From positions 1 through 64,000 of the forward strand of contig CALULL010000009.1 in the NCBI GenBank assembly GCA_944321465.1: a DNA stretch of 64,000 nucleotides, in the 5' to 3' direction. Numbering within the stretch: the first letter of the stretch is position 1; the number at the start of each line of letters is the position of its first letter. The notes beneath the pieces were generated by a model, which was given only the letters and a program-made list of their open reading frames with translations, searched no databases and was not told the DNA's origin. The position numbers and the translations under genes are program-made. Below, piece by piece: positions 47,467-54,859 of the stretch. Source of the DNA: an uncultured Bacteroides sp. Its GTDB lineage: Bacteria > Bacteroidota > Bacteroidia > Bacteroidales > Bacteroidaceae.

Positions 47467-47474
47467 CAAAGATA
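47467..47474 (-). promoter_or_regulatory. Candidate -7 box of the exporter operon
   Basis: On the minus strand TATCTTTG, 300 bp upstream of the membrane fusion protein ATG and outside the repeat element. A TTTG at 47490-47493 is present but at a 15-bp spacing rather than 19, so the promoter is uncertain. Confidence 0.4.
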
Positions 47475-47503
47475 AAAGGTGCTGATAATCAAAGGTACGA
47501 AAA

Positions 47504-47533
47504 ACCGGGGTGTCCGATATCGGACACCCCGGT
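47504..47533 (-). terminator. Perfect 30-bp palindromic terminator after the glucosaminidase gene
   Basis: ACCGGGGTGTCCGAT and ATCGGACACCCCGGT form a perfect palindrome with no central spacer. On the minus strand it is followed by a T run (47499-47503 read as TTTTT after the stem). It ends the glucosaminidase transcript 33 bp past the stop and insulates the exporter operon. Confidence 0.85.
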
Positions 47534-47566
47534 GTACGGTTTCGATACAGCGGACAGTCCCCCCCG

Positions 47567-48493
47567 TCACCGCAAGCGCAGGCGGTCGCCCACCAAGGGC
47601 ACATAGTCGCCGTCCTTGCGGTTCATCCTGTAGAGGTTCTTCAGGCGTATGCCGTAGATCTGGGAAATGCCGTGCATGGAGTCGCCTTCGCGCACCACGT
47701 GTTCGGTATAGGGTTTCTGCGCCCGCTTGTTCTTCTTCTTCAGATAGACCACGTCGCCGGGCTGCAGGCTGTAGTCGCTCTCCAGGTCGTTGTAGGAAGC
47801 CAACTTCTTTCCCTTGATGCCAAACTCGCCGCCCAACAGGCGGAAGTTGTCGCCATCGCGGGCCACGACGTATGCCAGGTCGTTGGCTATGTACACCTGG
47901 TGGGGGTTGACCAGCCACGGTTTCTTCTTGATGAGGCGTTGCCAGCGGCGAGCCTCCCGTCGGCTCATTCCTTTGCTGTCGTACTTGTAGAGGTTGTAAT
48001 CCTCGATGATGGAGATGAGACGGTTGGCGTAGGAGCGGTCGGTGGCATACCCGGCCTTTTTCAGTCCCCGCGCCCAGCCCTTGTAGTCCGTAATCTTCAG
48101 TTTGAACAGAAAGGCGTAGCGCGGGCCGTTTACCAAGAACTTGGAGTGGTCCTCGTAGGAGTCCTCCACCCGGCGGTAGGCCCTGAAGCACTCGTCCGGA
48201 GCATCGTCGTCATGGTAGACCTTGCGTCCCCGCCACGAGCGGTGGCACTTGATGCCAAAGTGGTTGTTGCTCTGCCGGGCCAGCCGGCTGCGCCCCGCCC
48301 CGCTCTCCAGCAGCCCCTGGGCCAGGGTGATGCTGGCAGGTATATTGTAACGCTTCATCTGGTCGACGGCCAAAGGGGCATACTTCTTTATATATTGATG
48401 ATAGTACGAACGCTGCGCCTGCACACAGGCGGGCAAAACCAGCAGCAGCGCGAGAAGCACAAGGAAACGGCAAGTGCGCGGACATTGTTTCAT
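47567..48493 (-). CDS. Exported endo-beta-N-acetylglucosaminidase with LysM (GH73)
   Basis: A 308-residue peptidoglycan hydrolase. The signal peptide is residues ~8-27 (ending CVQAQ). The GH73 domain has catalytic Glu63 in AQGLLESGAG, NNHFGIKCH near 76 and the YATDRSYANRLI segment near 149. Two LysM-like regions follow: a diverged one near 195-250 and a clear C-terminal one (VVREGDSMHGISQIYGI...). It cleaves glycan strands during wall growth. The ATG at 48493 begins the signal; a TTG six bases upstream is possible. Confidence 0.92.
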   Translation of the reverse strand: MKQCPRTCRFLVLLALLLVLPACVQAQRSYYHQYIKKYAPLAVDQMKRYNIPASITLAQGLLESGAGRSRLARQSNNHFGIKCHRSWRGRKVYHDDDAPDECFRAYRRVEDSYEDHSKFLVNGPRYAFLFKLKITDYKGWARGLKKAGYATDRSYANRLISIIEDYNLYKYDSKGMSRREARRWQRLIKKKPWLVNPHQVYIANDLAYVVARDGDNFRLLGGEFGIKGKKLASYNDLESDYSLQPGDVVYLKKKNKRAQKPYTEHVVREGDSMHGISQIYGIRLKNLYRMNRKDGDYVPLVGDRLRLR

Positions 48494-48580
48494 CGGCAAG
48501 AATTCTTAACGAGCAGAGTACTCAAGATTGCTACGGGGCACAAAAGTGGACAAAAGAATTGAGAAATCCAAACTCTTGCG

Positions 48581-48588
48581 TATCTTTG
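48581..48588 (+). promoter_or_regulatory. -7 box for cdd
   Basis: TATCTTTG. ATTG at 48558-48561 stands exactly 19 bp upstream, a near-consensus -33. The leader to the ATG at 48632 is about 37 nt. Confidence 0.6.
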
Positions 48589-48631
48589 TCTGCCCATAGC
48601 ACACGATTATCAACCACCAACAAGACCAACA

Positions 48632-49114
48632 ATGGAGAACTTGCACATACAAATCATCATCCGCTGCTGCTCCTACGACGAACTGTCACCCGCCGACCGG
48701 GCTTTGGCCAACGCCGCCCGCGAGGCCACCAACAACAGCTACGCGCCCTACTCGCACTTCAGCGTGGGAGCAGCCGCCCTGCTAGAGAACGGCATCACGG
48801 TGAGCGGCAGCAACCAGGAGAACGCCGCCTACCCTTCAGGGCTGTGTGCCGAGCGCACCACCCTGTTCTACGCCAACTCGCGCTACCCCCATCTGGCCGT
48901 CGAGGCACTGGCCGTGGCCGCACGCAACGAGCGGGGCGAGTTCGTCGCCCGCCCCATAGAGCCGTGCGGAGCCTGCCGACAGGTAATGCTTGAGGTGGAA
49001 AGCCGCCAAGGGCGACCCATGCGCCTGCTGCTGTGCGGCGCAGACACGGTCTACGAAATCGGCGATGCGGCCCAGCTGCTGCCCCTTTCGTTCCGGGCCG
49101 ACAGCATGCGGTAG
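48632..49114 (+). CDS. cdd: Cytidine deaminase
   Basis: A 160-residue zinc deaminase converting cytidine or deoxycytidine to uridine or deoxyuridine in pyrimidine salvage. The zinc site is Cys72 with catalytic Glu74 (CAERTT) and Cys112/Cys115 (PCGACRQ). YAPYSHFSVGAA near 38-49 is the family substrate loop. It is followed by the 22-bp array D and then a DUF1893 gene, a family that shares the deaminase fold. Confidence 0.95.
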   Translation: MENLHIQIIIRCCSYDELSPADRALANAAREATNNSYAPYSHFSVGAAALLENGITVSGSNQENAAYPSGLCAERTTLFYANSRYPHLAVEALAVAARNERGEFVARPIEPCGACRQVMLEVESRQGRPMRLLLCGADTVYEIGDAAQLLPLSFRADSMR

Positions 49115-49162
49115 CCCTCCGTACCGACCGTCCCACGGCTCAGGAAGCCCCCCGGGCCACCA

Positions 49163-49250
49163 CAGGAATGCCCGCCCGGAAGCACACCTGTGCCAGCCGG
49201 GCAGCACACCTGCGCCAGCAAGAGCGCACACCTGTGCCCCCTCGCCCCTA
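49163..49250. repeat. 22-bp repeat array D (4 units)
   Basis: Units begin at 49163 (CAGGAATGCC), 49185 (CACCTGTGCC), 49207 (CACCTGCGCC) and 49229 (CACCTGTGCC), exactly 22 bp apart. Three of four have GCACACCTG or GCACACCTGTGCC cores. It fills the 160-bp gap between cdd and the DUF1893 gene on the same strand. Confidence 0.9.
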
Positions 49251-49274
49251 TCCCGACCACTACAACCGACAAGT

Positions 49275-49712
49275 ATGACAGACATAAGACAACTGACCGA
49301 ACTGCTGCACAGCGGCAACTACTCGTGCGTGATTGCCAACGGCAACGAGACACGCACCTTCAGCCAACGCGGCGTGGCCGACCTCTACGACCTGCTGCAC
49401 AACGAACCCCACTTTCTGCGCGGAGCCACCGTGGCCGACAAAGTGGTGGGCAAAGGAGCCGCCGCCCTGATGGCTATGGGCGGAGTGGCACGCCTGCACG
49501 CCGACGTGCTGAGCCAGCCCGCCCGCGAACTGCTGCTCCAGGAAGGCGTAGAGACCTCTTGGGACGTACTGGTGCCCAACATCATCAACCGCACCGGCAC
49601 CGACTGCTGCCCCCTGGAGAAAGCCACTCGCGAGGCACACACGCTGAGCGACATGCGCCCCATCATAGAAAACTTCGTGAACAACCTGCGCCGACAGGCA
49701 GCCAACAACTGA
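49275..49712 (+). CDS. DUF1893 domain protein (deaminase-like fold)
   Basis: A 145-residue protein of the DUF1893 family (TM1506 structure), which has a cytidine-deaminase-like fold but no classic zinc-binding HAE/PCxxC pair. The visible family features are SCVIANGNETRTFSQRGV near 17, VADKVVGKGAAALMAMGGV near 52, and VPNIINRTGTDCCPLE near 99, where adjacent cysteines occur. The function is unknown. It lies 4 bp before nudC, so the two are likely co-transcribed. Confidence 0.8.
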   Translation: MTDIRQLTELLHSGNYSCVIANGNETRTFSQRGVADLYDLLHNEPHFLRGATVADKVVGKGAAALMAMGGVARLHADVLSQPARELLLQEGVETSWDVLVPNIINRTGTDCCPLEKATREAHTLSDMRPIIENFVNNLRRQAANN

Positions 49713-49716
49713 ACCC

Positions 49717-50544
49717 ATGCCACAGACCGAAACGACACAACAACTCCGCCAATGGTACATCTTCCACGACGGCACCCTGCTGCTGGAACGCCACCACGAG
49801 GCCGACGGCGACACTTACCACATCCCCTGCTCACCCGTCTCGCAGCCTCCCCTGGCAACCGACGGCAAAGCCCACACCGTACTGATGGACGACGGGCGCA
49901 CCGTCATGGCCCTGGAGGCCGGGCAGGCCGTGGACGAGCACGACGAACAGTGGCTCCCCGTGGGATTGCGCAACTCTTACAGCTACTTGACACTGGCCGA
50001 CTACCAAGCCGCCGGCAAGGCTTACCAGATACTGTTCTGGGACAAGCACAGCCGCTATTGCCCCGCCTGCGGCACCCCGACGGAACAGCACACCCCCATC
50101 ATGAAACGTTGCCCCACGTGCGGCTATGAACTGTATCCGCCCATAGCGACAGCCATCATCGTGCTGGTACGCCGGGGCGACGAAATACTGCTGGTGCACG
50201 CCCGCAACTTCCGTGGCACTTTCTACGGCCTGGTGGCGGGCTTCCTCGAAGCGGGCGAGACGCTGGAACAATGCGTGGAGCGCGAAGTGAAAGAAGAAAC
50301 CGGACTGAACATCAAAAACATCACCTACTTTGCCAGCCAGCCTTGGCCTTACCCCAGCGGACTGATGGTGGGCTTCTTTGCCGACTACGACAGCGGCGAG
50401 ATAAAGCTGCAGGACGACGAACTGAGCGCAGGCGCGTTCTACTCGCGCGACAACCTGCCCGAACTGCCCCAGAAACTCAGCATCGCACGCCGCCTCATCG
50501 ACTACTGGCTGGAACACGGCGAAGGAGAAGAACGTCATTTTTAG
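49717..50544 (+). CDS. nudC: NAD(H) pyrophosphatase / RNA-NAD decapping enzyme
   Basis: A 275-residue NudC-type Nudix hydrolase. It cleaves NADH to NMNH and AMP, and in characterised homologues removes NAD caps from RNA. A zinc ribbon (CPACG and CPTCG, near 115-136) precedes the Nudix box GFLEAGETLEQCVEREVKEETG near 175-196. The NADH-specific SQPWPYPSG motif follows near 208. It is preceded by the DUF1893 gene with a 4-bp gap. Confidence 0.93.
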   Translation: MPQTETTQQLRQWYIFHDGTLLLERHHEADGDTYHIPCSPVSQPPLATDGKAHTVLMDDGRTVMALEAGQAVDEHDEQWLPVGLRNSYSYLTLADYQAAGKAYQILFWDKHSRYCPACGTPTEQHTPIMKRCPTCGYELYPPIATAIIVLVRRGDEILLVHARNFRGTFYGLVAGFLEAGETLEQCVEREVKEETGLNIKNITYFASQPWPYPSGLMVGFFADYDSGEIKLQDDELSAGAFYSRDNLPELPQKLSIARRLIDYWLEHGEGEERHF

Positions 50545-50576
50545 GAGAAAAGTTGCAACATGAGACAAGAAATCAC

Positions 50577-50584
50577 TATTTTTG
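50577..50584 (+). promoter_or_regulatory. -7 box for the DUF2461 gene
   Basis: TATTTTTG, 21 bp before the ATG at 50606. GTTG at 50552-50555 gives a 21-bp spacing. Confidence 0.5.
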
Positions 50585-50605
50585 TCAGGCAATAAGTTAA
50601 GACAC

Positions 50606-51271
50606 ATGGACACATCCGTCGTTTTCCGGTTTCTGAAAGAGCTGGCCGCCAACAACAACCGAGAGTGGTTCAACGCCCATCGCGACCGATACGAAGCTGC
50701 GCGCCAAGCGTTTGACGACCTGCTGGGCACCGTCATCAACCGCCTGTCGGTTTTCGACCCGAGCGTGCGCGGCATCGAGCCAAAGGACTGCACATACCGC
50801 ATCTACCGCGACACACGATTCTCGGAAGACAAGACACCCTACAAAACTCACTTCGGGGGCTACATCAACGCCAAAGGAAAGAAGTCGAACCACTGCGGCT
50901 ACTACATTCACGTGGAGCCGGACAACTGCATGCTGGCCGGAGGCAGCTACTGCCTGCCATCGCCAGTGCTGCGGGCCGTAAGGCAAGCCGTCTACGACAA
51001 CATCGACGAGTTCCGCAGCATCGTGGAGGACCCGGCCTTCAGCCGCTACTTCCCCGTCATAGGCGAGAATTTCCTGAAAGGAGCACCCAAGGGCTTCCCC
51101 AAAACCTTCCCCTATCTGAAATACCTGCAATGCAAAGAATACACCGTGGCCTGCCACGTGCCCGACAGGTTCTTCCTTCAGCCCGGCTTCGCCGACCAGG
51201 CCGAGGACATCTTCAGACAACTGAAGCGGTATGCCGACTTCCTGAACTACACCATAGACGACTTTGAATAG
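50606..51271 (+). CDS. DUF2461 domain protein
   Basis: A 221-residue protein of the widespread DUF2461 family. Conserved features are NNNREWFNAHRDRYEAAR near 16-33, YRIYRDTRFSEDKTPYKTHFG near 67-88, and the late PDRFFLQPGF segment. No biochemical role is known. The ATG at 50606 is after the -7 box and gives the family's usual start. Confidence 0.85.
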   Translation: MDTSVVFRFLKELAANNNREWFNAHRDRYEAARQAFDDLLGTVINRLSVFDPSVRGIEPKDCTYRIYRDTRFSEDKTPYKTHFGGYINAKGKKSNHCGYYIHVEPDNCMLAGGSYCLPSPVLRAVRQAVYDNIDEFRSIVEDPAFSRYFPVIGENFLKGAPKGFPKTFPYLKYLQCKEYTVACHVPDRFFLQPGFADQAEDIFRQLKRYADFLNYTIDDFE

Positions 51272-51317
51272 ACACAAGAACAGGTAAAACATTATATTAA
51301 CTAAATCATTAAGAGTT

Positions 51318-51764
51318 ATGATAGTAGATAAGCTGGAAAACATTAAGAAGTACGCTGCCCTGAACCCCTTGTTCGAACAGGCAGCCGAGTTCCTGTTGAG
51401 TCACGACCTGGACAGCCTGGAGCTGGGCAAGACCGAACTGAAAGGCAAAGATCTGCTGGTCAACGTGACGCAAACCAAGCCCAAGACAAAAGAACAGGCC
51501 AAACTGGAAACACACAAGGACTTCATCGACATCCAGATACCTGTCTCCGGCCTGGAAATAATGGGCTACACGCCCGCCACCGAACTTCCTGCCGCCACAT
51601 ACAACGCCGAGAAAGACATCACGCTGTGGGAGGAAGGACGCCTGGCCGACAGCTACGTCAACGTGCGCCCCGGCATGTTTGCCATCTTCTTCCCCCAGGA
51701 CGGGCACGCTCCCGGCATTACCCCCGACGGCGTGAAAAAAGTAATCGTAAAGGTGAAAGCCTGA
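51318..51764 (+). CDS. YhcH/YjgK/YiaL family protein (DUF386)
   Basis: A 148-residue cupin-like protein. The ETHKDFIDIQIPVSG segment near 70 and FFPQDGHAPG near 124-133 supply the His/Glu metal ligands typical of the family. E. coli relatives sit in sialic acid or sugar catabolic operons and may be anomerases or isomerases. Here the neighbour 26 bp downstream is glgB, so a sugar role is possible but not shown. Confidence 0.88.
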   Translation: MIVDKLENIKKYAALNPLFEQAAEFLLSHDLDSLELGKTELKGKDLLVNVTQTKPKTKEQAKLETHKDFIDIQIPVSGLEIMGYTPATELPAATYNAEKDITLWEEGRLADSYVNVRPGMFAIFFPQDGHAPGITPDGVKKVIVKVKA

Positions 51765-51790
51765 TATTCTCCCCTCAATAAGAATACGGT

Positions 51791-53803
51791 ATGGAACCAT
51801 TGAACCTCATCAAAAACGACCCGTGGCTGGAGCCATACGCTGAAGCCATAAACGGACGGCACCAGCACGCCTTAGACAAAGAAGCCGAACTGACTGGACG
51901 CGGCAAGAAGTCCTTGTCCAGCTTCGCCGATGGCTACCTGTACTTTGGCCTGCACCCTACAGCGGAAGGATGGGTCTTCCGCGAGTGGGCACCCAATGCC
52001 ACTAAGATATTCCTCGTGGGAACATTCAACAACTGGAAAGAGGATAAGAAATACAGCCTGAAGCGCAAAGCCAATGGCGTATGGGAGATAAAGTTACCCC
52101 GCCAGGCACTATCCCACGGCGACCTGTACAAACTGATGGTGCACTGGGAAGGCGGACAAGGAGAGCGCATACCGGCGTGGGCCACACGCGTGGTGCAGGA
52201 CGAGCAGACCAAGATATTCAGCGCACAAGTGTGGGCACCCGCCAAGCCCTATAAGATGAAGAAGCGTGCCTTTAAGCCCAATACCAGTCCTCTGCTCATC
52301 TACGAATGCCACATAGGGATGGCAGAGGAGGAGGAAAAAGTGGGAACCTACAACGAGTTCCGCGAGAACATCCTGCCACGCATAGCCAAGGACGGCTACA
52401 ACTGCATTCAGATAATGGCCATCCAGGAACACCCCTACTATGGCAGCTTTGGTTACCACGTGTCGAGTTTCTTCGCCCCGTCGTCGCGCTTCGGAACGCC
52501 CGACGAGCTGAAGAAACTCATCGACGCGGCCCACGGCATGGGACTGGCCGTCATCATGGACATCGTGCACTCCCACGCCGTGAAGAACGAGGTGGAGGGA
52601 CTGGGCAACTTCGCCGGAGACCCCAACCAATACTTCTACCCGGGCGACCGCCACGAGCATCCGGCATGGGACTCCCTCTGCTTTGACTACGGCAAGAACG
52701 AGGTGCTGCACTTCCTGCTCTCCAACTGCAAATATTGGCTGGAAGAGTACCACTTCGACGGTTTCCGCTTCGACGGCGTTACGTCCATGCTCTACTACAG
52801 TCACGGACTGGGCGAGGCTTTCTGTAACTACAACGACTACTTCAACGGCCACGAAGACGACAATGCCATCTGCTACCTGACGCTTGCCAATCGGCTCATA
52901 CACCAGGTGAACCCCAACGCCATAACCATAGCCGAAGAGGTATCGGGCATGCCCGGACTGGCTGCCAAGTTCGAGGACGGCGGCTACGGCTTCGACTACC
53001 GCATGGCCATGAACATCCCCGACTACTGGATAAAGACCATAAAAGAGAAGATAGACGAAGACTGGAAGCCCTCAAGCATGTTCTGGGAGGTGACAAACCG
53101 ACGCAAGGACGAAAAAACCATCTCCTACGTCGAAAGCCACGACCAGGCTCTTGTGGGAGACAAGACCATCATCTTCCGCCTTGTGGATGCCGACATGTAC
53201 TGGCACATGCAGAAAGGAGACGAAAACTACCAGGTAAACCGGGGCATCGCCCTGCACAAGATGATACGCCTGCTCACCGCAAGCACCATCAACGGCGGAT
53301 ACCTCAACTTCATGGGCAACGAGTTTGGACACCCAGAATGGATTGACTTCCCACGAGAAGGCAACGGATGGTCCTACAAGTACGCACGCCGTCAATGGAG
53401 CCTGGTCGACAACAAGAAACTGGCCTATCACTACATGGGCGACTTCGACGCCGCCATGCTATCCACCATCAAGAGTGTGCGCAATATCCAGTCGACACCG
53501 GTCCAGGAAATCTGGCACAACGACGGAGACCAGATACTGGCCTACATGAGGAAGGACCTCGTGTTTGTCTTTAACTTCAACCCCAAGCAGTCGTTCGCCG
53601 ACTACGGTTTCCTCGTCCCCCCCGGCAAGTATGAGGTTGTGCTCAACACGGACAATCCGGCCTTCGGAGGCAATGGCCTGACCGACGACAACGTGGAACA
53701 CTTCACCCTGCCCGACCCCTTATATAAGAAAGAAAAGAAGGAGTGGCTGAAGCTCTACATCCCGGCCCGCACGGCTGTCGTGCTGAGAAAAGCCAAAGAA
53801 TAA
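51791..53803 (+). CDS. glgB: 1,4-alpha-glucan branching enzyme
   Basis: A 670-residue GH13 enzyme introducing alpha-1,6 branches into glycogen. An N-terminal CBM48 (EGWVFREWAPNA near 57) precedes the TIM barrel with nucleophile Asp328 (DGFRFDG), general acid Glu382 or 383 (AEEVSG) and SHDQ near 450. It ends in an all-beta domain. The length and the FREWAP and PYYGSFGYHVSSF signatures match the eukaryote-like branching enzymes common in Bacteroidetes. Follows the YhcH gene by 26 bp. Confidence 0.95.
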   Translation: MEPLNLIKNDPWLEPYAEAINGRHQHALDKEAELTGRGKKSLSSFADGYLYFGLHPTAEGWVFREWAPNATKIFLVGTFNNWKEDKKYSLKRKANGVWEIKLPRQALSHGDLYKLMVHWEGGQGERIPAWATRVVQDEQTKIFSAQVWAPAKPYKMKKRAFKPNTSPLLIYECHIGMAEEEEKVGTYNEFRENILPRIAKDGYNCIQIMAIQEHPYYGSFGYHVSSFFAPSSRFGTPDELKKLIDAAHGMGLAVIMDIVHSHAVKNEVEGLGNFAGDPNQYFYPGDRHEHPAWDSLCFDYGKNEVLHFLLSNCKYWLEEYHFDGFRFDGVTSMLYYSHGLGEAFCNYNDYFNGHEDDNAICYLTLANRLIHQVNPNAITIAEEVSGMPGLAAKFEDGGYGFDYRMAMNIPDYWIKTIKEKIDEDWKPSSMFWEVTNRRKDEKTISYVESHDQALVGDKTIIFRLVDADMYWHMQKGDENYQVNRGIALHKMIRLLTASTINGGYLNFMGNEFGHPEWIDFPREGNGWSYKYARRQWSLVDNKKLAYHYMGDFDAAMLSTIKSVRNIQSTPVQEIWHNDGDQILAYMRKDLVFVFNFNPKQSFADYGFLVPPGKYEVVLNTDNPAFGGNGLTDDNVEHFTLPDPLYKKEKKEWLKLYIPARTAVVLRKAKE

Positions 53804-53815
53804 GCGCAAAGGATA

Positions 53816-53864
53816 AAGACCGGCCACGGCCTCCTCCACCCGAGGGCTGCCGACGGCCGGTCTT
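53816..53864 (+). terminator. Hairpin after glgB
   Basis: AAGACCGGCC (53816-53825) and GGCCGGTCTT (53855-53864) are a 10-bp perfect inverted repeat with a 29-nt GC-rich loop, 12 bp beyond the glgB stop. There is little T run, so termination strength is uncertain. Confidence 0.5.
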
Positions 53865-53935
53865 CCGCATTACGGCCTGCCGGAAAACAAGCGACCGGCC
53901 CGCTGCCACCTCTCCACACATTCTCCCCGCCCACC

Positions 53936-54397
53936 ATGAAACTGCACCTCATAGGAAACAGCACACTGATGGAACGCGAAAAGACCGCCTTCCTAGCCTC
54001 GCGCAAAGCCCCTCCCGAAGCCTACGCCGCAACCCTGCAATGGATAAGCACCCTCTCGCCCGTCCGCGACTGCATCCTGTGCGGCAACCACTCCCCACTG
54101 GAACAAGAGACGTTCCGGCTGCTGCTTGCCATCAGGGTGCCTGCCATCCTGTTCCTGGCCGAAACGTTCCCTTCCGTCTGGCCCCAGCCCCTGGCATCGG
54201 CCATTGCCGAAGGCCGCGTGCTTGCCGCCACGCACTGCGACGACACCGTGCACTTCGCCACCCGGCAATCGGCCCAAGACCGCAACCGCGTCATCCTCTC
54301 GCTGGCCGACCGCATCGTGGTGGGACACTGCACTGCCGGAGGCAACATCGACCGCCTGACAAGCGGCCGCCCCAACGTCAACATCCTTTCCCGCTAA
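53936..54397 (+). CDS. DprA/SLOG-like Rossmann protein, single-domain
   Basis: A 153-residue protein resembling the core of DprA (Smf) and related SLOG nucleotide-binding domains. The pattern is CGNHSPLEQET near 47, a strand plus FLAETFP near 74, and QDRNRVILSLADRIVVGH near 115-132 followed by GGNIDRL. In DprA the RN-R-I-ALS segment and Gly-rich loops bind DNA. The N-terminal SAM-like and C-terminal winged-helix domains of full DprA are absent. A nucleotide-derivative sensor or DNA-handling role is possible but inferred. Confidence 0.7.
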   Translation: MKLHLIGNSTLMEREKTAFLASRKAPPEAYAATLQWISTLSPVRDCILCGNHSPLEQETFRLLLAIRVPAILFLAETFPSVWPQPLASAIAEGRVLAATHCDDTVHFATRQSAQDRNRVILSLADRIVVGHCTAGGNIDRLTSGRPNVNILSR

Positions 54398-54468
54398 AGG
54401 CCAAGCCGCGCACCCGCCGGGAAGAGGCCTTCACAAAAGGCAGACTACGCCCCTGCGCACAAAAAAAA

Positions 54469-54533
54469 GCACAAGCCCCTCCCCCGCAGCCATCCCCGCA
54501 AAGAGACAACTGCAAGGGGAGGAATGCTTGTGC
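54469..54533. terminator. Bidirectional hairpin between convergent genes
   Basis: GCACAAGC...CCTCCCC pairs with GGGGAGG...GCTTGTGC. An A run (54461-54468) precedes it, which reads as a T run on the minus strand. It would terminate cbpM from the right and perhaps the DprA-like gene from the left. Confidence 0.65.
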
Positions 54534-54545
54534 CGGCTCCCACGC

Positions 54546-54842
54546 CTAAAAATCCTCACCCAACACGCGCAAACGACTGTGCAGACGGTTTATCTCCTTC
54601 TGCATCTCCTCTATGCGCAGCAGCAAGTGATGAATGGCATCAATGCCTTCCATGTTGATAGACAAGTCGTAGTACATACGGCTGTAACGCTCCACGTCGG
54701 GCAACTGCGAGAAAAGCAAACACGGCTCGCCATCTTCCACCCGCAACTCTATCAGTCCCCCTTCCTCCAGCATACCGATAAAAGAGGGGTCGATGTGGCA
54801 CTTATTGCAATAGTCGCTGACAATAATCAATTCGTTCTGCAT
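54546..54842 (-). CDS. cbpM: Chaperone modulatory protein CbpM
   Basis: A 98-residue MerR-like coiled-coil protein that modulates the DnaJ-like CbpA. It has the MerR_2 start (IIVSDYCNKCHIDPSFIGMLEEGGLIEL) and a C-terminal helix with the heptad RIEEMQKEINRLHSRL. It starts 17 bp after the cbpA stop, the standard arrangement. Confidence 0.88.
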   Translation of the reverse strand: MQNELIIVSDYCNKCHIDPSFIGMLEEGGLIELRVEDGEPCLLFSQLPDVERYSRMYYDLSINMEGIDAIHHLLLRIEEMQKEINRLHSRLRVLGEDF

Positions 54843-54859
54843 AACACGCTGTTTTTACT

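Noticed and set aside
47386..48191. Overlapping 271-residue protein opposite or within the glucosaminidase region
   Set aside because: It is an out-of-frame shadow of the GH73 gene extending through the palindromic terminator.
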